A stretch of 64,000 bases of DNA from Dysidea avara (Eukaryota > Porifera > Demospongiae > Dictyoceratida > Dysideidae). Numbering within the stretch: position 1 is the stretch's first letter; each line of letters starts with the position of its first letter. The translations under genes were made by a program, and so were the position numbers. The stretch covers positions 26,026,004-26,090,003 of the forward strand of contig NC_089279.1 in assembly GCF_963678975.1 (NCBI RefSeq). The letters are read 5' to 3'. The notes under the pieces are model-generated. The model saw nothing but the letters and a program-made list of their open reading frames with translations, searched no databases and had not been told where the DNA came from. Positions 22,874-32,100 of this stretch are shown one piece after another.

Positions 22874-23520
22874 TGAGAAAGTCACTTGAGAAAGTCCAAC
22901 GAAGAGCCACTAAATTCATATTATCAAACTATCAATCAGATTATATAAAACAAGGCTAATACAAACTGGTATGTTGCCACTAATGTACATTTACGAAATT
23001 GCCGACATATTATTCTTCATCAAATCCATTAAAAATCCATCAGACAAATTTGACATCTTGAACTATACCAACTTTACTACAAGTTCAACAAGATCTGCTG
23101 GCACAAAGTTATACCCCAAGACAGCTCATATCAACCCTATCATGAACTCATATTTTTATCGTTTACCAAGATTATGGAACTCTTTACCAATAATTGACCT
23201 ATCTCAATCCCTAGATGTAATCAAACCAAAGTTGAAAGCATTTTTATGAAATCATTTTTTAGCTAACTTTGATAATACCCCTTGTACTTTTCATTACCTG
23301 TGTCCTTGTACCCGCTGCTCCAAGACTCCTGCACCAACCAATTATAATTTGTAATTATTATATATGTATGCATGTATAGTTTTTGTAGTTAAGTAATTAG
23401 TGCTCTAGGCTACCAGTGCAGGGCACTGGTAGTCCTTCAGAATTGTATGTCTCTGTAATCACTATAGCCTCTACTGTATGTAATTCCAATTCTGTAAAGC
23501 AATTATTAAATTAAAATTAA
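22874..23520 (+). mobile_element. LINE 3' fragment (second type)
   Basis: LEKVQRRATKFILSNYQ is followed, with a frame break near 22960, by MLPLMYIYEIADILFF, RSAGTKLYP, YRLPRLWNSLP and DVIKPKLKAFL. This is the C-terminal region of a CR1-like reverse transcriptase protein, different in sequence from the copies at 14826 and 24510. It lies between the arms of the palindrome. Confidence 0.6.
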
Positions 23521-24509
23521 ATTAAACTACAGGCTCACATGATCGAGTATGGCTATTGCTACTAATAGCACAATAGACCAAAATCATGTCGTTGTATGTA
23601 CGCTTAGGGTGTTTAAACCACTACATCAGACATCAAGTGTGATATCGAGTATAAATCACAATAAGAACGAAAATCACGTGAGCATGGATTTATTAGGATA
23701 GACGATTAGTTTATGATTGTAACAGTTTTCTAACAACAAATCCTTGTCGCTAGTTATATGTTCTAGATGTTAACACTGTTATACGCCAATAATTCTGGTT
23801 TTGAGTAGTTGAGAAAACAAGTGATGAGAAAAGGGTGCCATTTTGGGTGATTTTTTGCCCAATACTGGGCTCGCCCAGATGGTTAGCATATTCAGAATTT
23901 AACCATACTTGGTACGTGACTTCTTTGTTGATGGATGACTACTACTGTGGTGTGAGGAAGTTTTGGTAATCATTCGTTTGGTCTTTGTGGACGAAAACTC
24001 GATTTTTAACCCCAAAATCCTGTCTAAATGATGCAGCTACGGCAATCGCGCTTCACCAATCAAACTACCAATACTTTTTGGTGAAGGTTTGCTCACAGTG
24101 GAAGGTTGAAGTGCAGTATTGTGATAAAAAGGATCATCGTTTCCGGGAGTTACAGCTCGTAATCTCGTGATTTGCAGACATTTTGATCGATTTCCACCTC
24201 AAGGAATTGATAGAATTTATCGCCGCTGCAGCTGTATTCAAGTGAGAGTCAGTCCAACGTGTAACAACAGTTAGCAGGTTATTTTAAAGATATTCATTTT
24301 TTACGTTGGAAACCCTATAAGTTACTATAGCTCATTCATTGTCGTTTAAACAAAGAATGCACGTCCCATATTTCGTCACTTTACGACTGAAAATATTAGG
24401 CATTGTTGCATAACTATAAATCGTTTTACTCCCGTTTTTTTCGTGAATTCGTACTTGTTTTTCGTTTGTCAACAGTTGTGCACAGTGATTACTAAGAAAT
24501 AGTGACTTC

Positions 24510-24970
24510 GACTATTAACGCTGCAAAATGTAAGGTTATGCAATTCGGTAACTTGATTCCTGTATCATACACCATGAGAGACTGCACTTTGAATGTGTCA
24601 ACTGACTTGGAAATAGTGAATGAAGAAAAGGATCTTGGTGTGTGAAGTACAAGTGACTTGAAGCCATCTTTGCATTGTCAAAAAGCTGCAGTTAAGGCCT
24701 CACAGGTTCTTGGCCTTATTAGAAGAGCCTTTAAGATAAATTCTGTTGAAATGTTTATTTTTTTATATAAGATGTACGTTCGGCCTCATCTGGAATATTG
24801 TGTACAGGCTTGGAGTCCCTACTTAGCCAAGGATATTGATAGTCTTGAAAAAGTACAGAGACGAGCAACAAAATGTGTACCAGGACTTGCCCATCTATGA
24901 AAGTCGTCTAGAAAAACTTAATCTTTGTTCTCTATTTTGTAGACGCCAAAGTGAAACATACATATCAGAC
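24510..24970 (+). mobile_element. CR1/L2-like LINE fragment, internal piece
   Basis: It reads AAKCKVMQFGN, EEKDLGV, a stop, then KPSLHCQKAAVKASQVLG, YVRPHLEYCVQAWSPYLAKD and KVQRRATK, with a frameshift before CRRQSETY. It is close in sequence to 15040-15490 and lacks both the RT catalytic part and the 3' tail. Confidence 0.7.
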
Positions 24971-25118
24971 AATTCAGTGTATTTTAATGTCATTCAGCTG
25001 CAGTATGAAAATGTACTGTTTGTTCAATTAGAATTTTAAAAATAAAACTGATTCTAAAAAAAACCTGTTAATTTTAGCAACTTTTATATGCTCACCTGTA
25101 TAGCACATATATCATATA

Positions 25119-25157
25119 GGGGGTGGGTGGGTGGGAGGGTGCGGAGGGGAGGGGCGG
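25119..25157 (+). other. G-run cluster with G-quadruplex potential
   Basis: At least five runs of three or more G separated by one base (GGGTGGGTGGGTGGGAGGG) are followed by further GGGG runs. No gene start is recognised nearby. Confidence 0.5.
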
Positions 25158-25488
25158 TGCACGCACAAGAAGTGGTTGACAGTGAAAAAACAGTCTATAA
25201 GTATCATACAACTGTTTAAATATATACGTTCTTTGATATTGTATATGCATTAGTTTGCCAGTGATAGGTATAAACGGCGAAAAGAATGTAATGAATTGTC
25301 CGCCCACGCCCACGCCCAATTTGCGCCTTCGTTAAAATGGCCTTGCTCAAAGACGATTAAATGTCTATGACATAGTTTTCTGTATAAATACTTTGGTTTG
25401 TTTATCATGCTGTAATATTGTGCTGCTGTGTTATGCTATAATAATATTAATGCTTATATTATTTAATGATGTTTGTTTCTATTACTTT

Positions 25489-25547
25489 AGTGCACGGTGG
25501 GAGGTGGAAGCGTCCATGATGACGATTGGGCAATGTGCAAATAAGGT
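25489..25547 (+). other. Weak exon candidate
   Basis: An acceptor-like TTACTTTAG precedes, and an AATAAG|GTGAGT donor follows, a 59-base segment open in one frame (ARWEVEASMMTIGQCANK). There is no homology and no neighbouring exon, so this is tentative. Confidence 0.15.
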
Positions 25548-26176
25548 GAGTGTATGCTTTGTAAAAAGAAGCCCACGTAGCTGTGCAGGGCTCATCTTCT
25601 GTACAGATCAGCTTCTGTATAGTCTTTCATTATTTTATTTTTCCCGAGGGGTAGCCAACTCCCACGCAAAACACAGAAATGGTGTACCAGAGGGATTGCC
25701 AATGCCCACGCAAAGCACCCAAATGGTGTGTACGAGACTCCCAATCTTTATGTATTTTTAAAAGCATTTAGTGAGATTGCTAACTAGTAACTACCTGTAC
25801 AGTTGTTGATCTACATCTTGTTCTAATTATTCATGATCGATCATTGTCTACTTTCTCCATTATTTTTACATGATTTTGGATTTAGGATTTGGTTTCTAAT
25901 ATATTTGTGTATTTCTGATTGGATTTCTCACATAGCATACAAGAGTCCCAAGGCATTAAGGCATTGGCTACCCCTCGCTTTTTACCAAAAGCCAGTTCAT
26001 CTCTAGTTGACAAAGATAGTGTGACCATCTAATTATGATATTATTTCAATCTAAATTAAATTCTTGATCACAGATACACATTTCCCTTGTTGCTATATGT
26101 GGCGCACCACAAAATTAACCAATGTAAACAACCATTACCATACCTTGTAGTGTTTTATTTTTATGTGAATATGCAT
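25548..26176. other. Intergenic stretch
   Basis: The only structure is two partial copies of a CCCACGCAAA(A/G)CAC...AAATGGTGTG segment at about 25660-25730. Confidence 0.35.
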
Positions 26177-26198
26177 TGAAGTGTGTGTGTAGTGTGTG

Positions 26199-26274
<76 letters not shown>

Positions 26275-26400
26275 TGTGTGTGTAGTGTGTGTGTGTGTAG
26301 TGTGTGTGTAGTGTGTAGTGTGTGTGCGTGTGTGTGTGTGTGTGTGTGTGAGTGTGTGTGTTTGTGTAGTGTGTGTGTAGTGTGTGTGTGTGTGTGTTTG

Positions 26401-26456
<56 letters not shown>

Positions 26457-26489
26457 TGTGTGTGTGTTTGTAGTGTGTGTGTGTGTGTG

Positions 26490-26536
<47 letters not shown>

Positions 26537-26556
26537 TGTGTGTGTGTAGTGTGTGC
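26177..26556. repeat. Long (TG)n microsatellite, ~380 bp
   Basis: This is an almost continuous GT repeat with interspersed TAG and TTTG variants. Open frames across it on the minus strand (His-Thr repeats) are artefacts. Confidence 0.95.
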
Positions 26557-27261
26557 ATGATAAAGATTTTTTAAATTCACTAATTTAAATGTGACTGTTT
26601 TTTCCACAGGTTTATATGTTGGAGAACTGCATGCAAACAACTAACTTGAAATTTTTATAATGACCATTTTTAAAAAATATTTATTTGATTACATGTACAA
26701 AATACAAAGATGTATCACGTGATCAAAACAGCTATTAGCATGATGTACAAGGACTATTGACCATTGAAAAGTTGATGAATTAAACATTCAAGAACGGAAT
26801 GCTTCTCCATTGCAACTCGCCCACGCAATATAGCGCGCGCGTCACTAATAATCAGTGCTCAGCCGGGATATGCGACTATTGGATTGAGATGGTGATTTTT
26901 ATAAAATTATTTGTACCGTGTAAAACGTTCTTCACGAACGGTATAGCTAGCTGAAGTATTCAAGAAAGGATAGATATAGCCTGGTATAACCTGGAATCGT
27001 TAAAAAGTTCGCGCCTGGATTGTTGGGGTGAGCCAATATTTTCATTGCCAATGGTTCTATGTGTAATGTTAAACCCCCTACTTTGTACCATGAAGAAGGC
27101 CGTATTAAGCTGTTACATTTTACGTGAAAGTAGATGTCATGCTGGCCATTGCTGCTAGAACCTGGAAAAGGTTAAAAAGTTATCTGGCGCTCCATAACAG
27201 AGCCTTGAAAACCTGCTTCCAGTGTAAACGCGTGTATCTTGTCAATAATTTTTTTTAAATT
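26557..27261. other. Intergenic stretch
   Basis: No gene was recognised. The only notable point is a short GCGCGCGC patch at about 26833. Confidence 0.4.
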
Positions 27262-27617
27262 AAAAGTCGCTTAATTGTTGGATATGACAAAATACTTAAT
27301 CGATACTATGATATAGAGCCATCCACTTTCTTTACCTTAAACATCCAATCTTCCACCAGGGGCCACTCTCTTAAGTTATTCAAGGAAAGATTAAGATTGC
27401 TTATTAGGCATAACTTTTTTTCAAACAGGATTGTAAATGTTTGGAACTCTCTACCAGACACCATCATTTCAGCACCTACAGTAGCAACATTCAAAGAGCG
27501 ACTTGATGATTATTGGAAGAAATCAAGATATGGGCGCTCACAAAGGCTGCGTCCTAGCCTGGCAATATTCATTGCCTAGGCATCTCAGCCCATTACATGA
27601 TAATAATAATAATAACA
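27262..27617 (+). mobile_element. CR1/L2-like LINE 3' end with (ATA)n tail
   Basis: The frame includes RGHSLKLFKERLRLLIRHNF, RIVNVWNSLP, APTVATFKERLDDYWKK and SRYGRSQRLRPS, followed by a stop and TAATAATAATAATAA. It matches the end of the LINE at 14826-15833 (RHNFF, SQRP). Confidence 0.75.
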
Positions 27618-27739
27618 GTGGAAACCCTAACACAGACTTCCATTGTAGCTTTAATGATATTTGAGAACAGGCCAGTGGAACAGACAACCACTGTGACTGG
27701 AGTTCCCCTTAGCGTGTTTCCCCACCTCACCAACGTGTC

Positions 27740-28023
27740 TAGTCTGGCGCCGCCCGCCCCTTCGCAAAAAGTAAGGGTCTGGAGAAATACAAATACCTAA
27801 TCATTTCAAAAGGAATTCAAATAGACAGCGCACGTAATGCTTGTTACGTCAGATGATTGCACTTCAATTCGAACAAAAGCATTGTGTTGCCAAGGCGATT
27901 TCTGTATGAACGTCATTGGCATGCACTAATTGGCTAGCGCCGAATCTGGGCGCTAGAAATGATTTAGTATCTGTATTTCACCAGACCCTTACTTTATGCG
28001 AAGGGGCGGGCGGCGCCAGACTA
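27740..28023. mobile_element. 284-bp MITE TAGTCTGGCGCC with 9-bp TSD CAACGTGTC
   Basis: The ends TAGTCTGGCGCCGCCCGCCC and its inverse extend about 43 bp (CCTTCGCAAAAAGTAAGGGT). CAACGTGTC lies at 27731-27739 and 28024-28032. The TAGTCT start and 9-bp duplication match the gene-carrying element at 4982-6524. Confidence 0.85.
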
Positions 28024-28046
28024 CAACGTGTCAAGCAGACTCGTAT

Positions 28047-28904
28047 CAAGGGCGGATCTAGGATTTGTAAAAGGGGGGGGCTAACTCAAAGTTGGGTAGA
28101 GGTGTGCAAAGCACACTTCCAGGCATGCGAAGCATGCTGGAACTAGGGGGGTCTGGGGGCATGCCCCCCCCAGGAAAATTTTGAAAAATAGATGCTAAAA
28201 TACTGCAATTTGGAGACATTTCCACATAAAATTCATAATATTTTCTGCCTGTAGATATTTTATATACTGCCTTTAGATTATAGGTATGGCTCTCTAAAGC
28301 ATTTTGCTAATGGAAAAGTTTGGTAGGTACAGACAACCAAGTACATGATGCACCCCTCTCACAATTGCACAATACTGAATAGGTGCATGTTAGAATTATT
28401 AAGAATGTTGAAAGTGGAAAATTTTGAAATTTGAACAATACAAGATTGAATCTGAGAGCATTTTCAATGGAAATTGTGTACTTGAATTAAGTATTGCCAT
28501 ACATATTAATTACACTAGTAGATGAAAGAAACCCTTTAAACAGACCAATGCATTGTATGTATAGGTGCTGGCAGATTTGGAAAAATTTCATAACTGAACC
28601 AACTACATGTTTCCAGTGAATGTTCTATTAGAGTAGTTAGCTGACTGCTCTATTAGAGTATCTCGATCTTGTACACCTCCAATGCTGATCCGGGTCCTTG
28701 TTACATAAACTTTAGCATAAATCCACTGATAATACCTTGGAAAGATGTTTATAAGGTGGTTTTATGAGTATTTGTATTATTAGTGATCATATAATTATGC
28801 TAAGACAGAATTTCATTATAATACTCAGCATATTGATCAAGTAAAGCCTAAATATGAAGGGGGGCTTCAGCCCCCAAAGCCCCCCCCCCCTGGATCCGCC
28901 CCTG
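28047..28904. mobile_element. 858-bp CAGGGGCGGATC element, 5-bp TSD CGTAY, abutting the NLR gene
   Basis: The left end CAAGGGCGGATCTAGG and the right end TGGATCCGCCCCTG are inverted. The flanks are CGTAT (28042-28046) and CGTAC (28905-28909). The interior includes the GGGGGCATGCCCCCCCCAGG core and the module at 28617-28670. No transposase frame is present. Confidence 0.75.
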
Positions 28905-28929
28905 CGTACTGAGCTAGCCGTATATGACC

Positions 28930-28950
28930 GCGCATATATATATATAACCG
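28930..28950 (+). promoter_or_regulatory. TATA-like element of the NLR gene
   Basis: GCATATATATATATAACCGC lies about 75 bp before the ATG at 29018 and 26 bp after the upstream transposon. It is the only TATA-like match in the gap. The role is inferred from position. Confidence 0.3.
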
Positions 28951-29017
28951 CGAATCTATACAATTAGTTATAACGGTGTCGTTTAGAGCTCGGTTTAGAG
29001 ACTTCAGTGTTTGCACG

Positions 29018-29187
29018 ATGGAAGAGCAACAACTATTAGAGCTTATCATTGGAAAGTTCTACGGGGTGATTGATGAAATAGCTTATGATTGTGAAACTAT
29101 TCTCAAAAGACTTCGTGATAGTGGCTTGATAAACGAACAGAATCTTCAGAGCATTGAAAACAAAACAGACGCCATTGATAAAAACAG
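29018..29187 (+). CDS. Exon 1 of the NLR gene: N-terminal CARD half
   Basis: It encodes MEEQQLLELIIGKFYG through LINEQNLQSIENKTDAIDKN and ends phase 2 at AG|GTAACT. Joined to exon 2 it continues R-FLVNALWKRI and DDQFHKLLTVF, completing a six-helix CARD pattern (LI-E--L--I followed by D----L---L--R). An upstream in-frame GTG would add residues but is not expected as a eukaryotic start. Confidence 0.75.
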
Positions 29188-32100
29188 GTAACTTATGATT
29201 TATAGCTATCGTAGCTACGCAAGGCGGCCGAAAATTTAGTAAAATTGACGAATTCACACTTCATCTGATTCGATGAAAATATAAAATTTTGATGAAAATC
29301 ATGCAAGCTAGGCATATAATTTTATGGCGATTTTAAATTTGTCAGTGCTTAAACCGATTCGTCAATCAGTTTTTCTGACCTCAAAATTCATGTCCTTTCG
29401 GCGCCGGTACAGTACGATCTCAGTATACACTTGTAAGTAGCGTAATACCTCCCTCGTATGTCAGTATTTGCACTCAGGCTATATGGCTCATGATCAGTAT
29501 ACGGCGTAGCCCAACGTCACTGAAAACTTTTTCCCGGGTTAGCGGATGCCGGATGGACTGCCCTTGCCACCACCCCCAGCACTCTATAATTGGCGTGTGC
29601 GCTGGCCGCCAACTAAGAGACAGAAGATTGGATGAAGTAGTCCCTGTGCCCACCAGCATATCGTAGTGAGATGGACCTGCACGGATGCACACTGTTGCCA
29701 GCGCAACAGAGAAAAGGACAGTGTGCATGTACCTTATCCAGGCCTTCGTCCAGACCAGAACAGACAAACGACACTTATCGTTTGCAGAGCCTGTTGCCGA
29801 CACTGCATGCATGAAAACGAATGTATAGCTATAGCTACGTTCGTACAGCCCCGTAATGCCAAGATCAATTTGCTAAATATACTTAGGCGCTGCATGATCA
29901 CAGTAGCCATTCCCTTCGCCGGCAGTATAGCTAACTACTGTAGTTCATAAAGATAATATGCATAGCTGCGCCAACATTGCCAGAAGGGATGGTAGATAAT
30001 CCATGCAAGACTGTAGAATGCTTGAGAATTGCAGTTCTGGCATTCTTGAGTGGATAAACAACACGATGGGGTGCATGATGTAACAATGTTGATCACCAAA
30101 ACTGAGCATTGCATCATTTAGGTTGTTTTTTAAACAATGCAATCATCACCACAGCTGAATTGCTGTAAACCACATGGGAAAACATTTGTGGCTTTCACAA
30201 CTATAGAGTTTTCATAAACAGGGGCGTCACTATTCAGTGGACTGGACTACTCGGACTGGATCCCTGTACTGGACTGGATCCCTGTACTGGACTAGTAATG
30301 GATTGGCATATTTTTGGCTTTTACACATTCTATGATTGGATTTACTGAGCCTCACTATATAATAGTTAAGAGCTCTTAGAAAAGCTGCATGCAACCCGCT
30401 AGTATAAATTCTGAATAATTTATGAGCAGATGTGTATATAACTGACAGCACTTCCTGGTGTTTGTAGTGCTGCAGGGTATGTGTCCTTGCAATTGACTGG
30501 TGATCAACTTGTCAGTATGTGAAGAATAACAATAGCAATTAGTCTTGTGCAGCCTGTATTTCAGTGCAGAGGCTAATCAATTAGAGATTATAAGCACCCT
30601 AACTGAAAAAAATAGTAACCTGGCACCATGTGAGACTCAATAGCTTGCTATATATACTCAAGCTTGCACTCTAAGAATGTCTCCAAGGATGTCATCACTA
30701 GTTAATACTGCTGTCACATTCCCTGTAATATTACTATACACCAGGGTAAGGAGTGAAGTGCTCTATAGTGGAATAACAAGCAGTAGCGAAATTATTAAAA
30801 GACAGTTTTTGCATATTCCATTGCTCATATTCAGCATTTAGTAGTAGGCTGCAGCTTTTCTAAGGGCCCTTAACTAGTGAGACTCAGTAAATCCAATCAT
30901 AGAATGTGCAAAGACCAGTCCAATGTAGTGTTCCAGTCCAGTATAGTCCAGCCAACTGAGCCATAAACAGTGACCATTTTCCTACTAACATTTTGTTGTT
31001 AGTGGTTTGCTTTGCAGCTGGAAAAAAATAGCTGCAGGGCCATGAAACTTCAGCTGCTTGTTGATTTGTATAACTATACTATGCAACTTATTCTTGGTCT
31101 TGAATTGGCTATTAGCTATTATACAGTAATGTAAAGAGCTAACTTACTCAACATAGCAATTTTCGTAGTCTTTTTCAATTGTGCGCAATTAAAAGTTTCA
31201 TTTTCTTGCATAGGAGCCTTTGATTTTTGCCTCAAGAACATATTGTCTAGTAACTGCTTTAGCTTAGAAGGACATAAACAGATTCCACACAAGTGCATGC
31301 ATACATGCACACACATACGTTTAAATTGATATTTAATAAAAAAGTCATCATAATTATTCATGCAGCCCTGTTGGTCATATATAGTGCTGTACACTAAATC
31401 ATTTATCTCCTTGTTTGAGCCTCATTCTTACCGTCACTAACAAGCTAAACAGCTACATTACATGAATTATGACTGTGCATCTAAAGTAACACAAATACAA
31501 AACTTTCTGCTAACTTAAGGGTCAATGAATACTATGTATATATAAGTTGTACATTATCAAGACACACGATAGCGTTTCGTGCAGCCAAATGCAGTCAGTG
31601 CAGGTGCCAAACAAACAAATTGTATTTTACGTGAAACTAAGAAAATGTTTTTTTTCACAATCTGTAGCTTGACAGTTTCTTAAACAGAGATTATCCAATT
31701 TTGTTGCACTTTCTAATCCAAATTTTAGCTCCACTTAGCCATCACTGATTTGCTGTATTGTAAGGCTGGCTTCTGGTTAACACACTACTATTGTGGGAAC
31801 ATACAAACCCTACTGATTTTATTTACCACACTTTACAGTAATTATTGTGTTACTACAGGTTTTTGGTGAATGCGCTATGGAAGAGAATACGTACTGATGA
31901 TCAGTTTCACAAGTTGCTGACGGTGTTTTCTTTGGAGGATGGTATTAGTGAAGTAGCTGAAAGTATGAAAGTAGTCTATTGTGTTTTAAAAAATGAGGAA
32001 AAGATAATGGAGGTTTTTAATTATAATGAACTCCTTACGTGTTTAAGAGAAAAAAAGTTTTTCACAAAGCGTGAAGAAATTGCTCTGTCAAAACAGAAAA

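Larger units (their letters stand above)
21504..24322. mobile_element. Large decayed palindromic element with three later insertions
   Basis: The left arm (21504-22873) and right arm (about 23693-24322) are inverted copies. Examples are CTAACTGTTGTTA with TAACAACAGTTAG, TGGCACCCTTTTCTCATCAC with its inverse near 23830, and GGATTTGTTGTTAG with its inverse near 23740. Removing the inserts at 21700-22099 and 22481-22801 makes the left arm about the same length as the right. A LINE fragment fills the spacer. The arms differ by many point changes, so it is old. Confidence 0.7.
29188..31858. other. Intron 1 of the NLR gene, 2671 bp
   Basis: It is very long compared with the other introns of the gene (87 and 45 bp). 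It contains a dispersed repeat at 30010-30215 and a foldback element at 30226-30972. A relatively GC-rich piece at about 29500-29830 has no recognisable coding content. Confidence 0.6.

Noticed and set aside
26115..26640. Minus-strand frames of about 150 codons rich in His-Thr
   Set aside because: They are translations of the (TG)n microsatellite, with no other coding sign.
29474..29950. Frames in NLR intron 1 that might be an extra exon
   Set aside because: No domain is present, and exons 1 and 2 already join in phase and complete one CARD.
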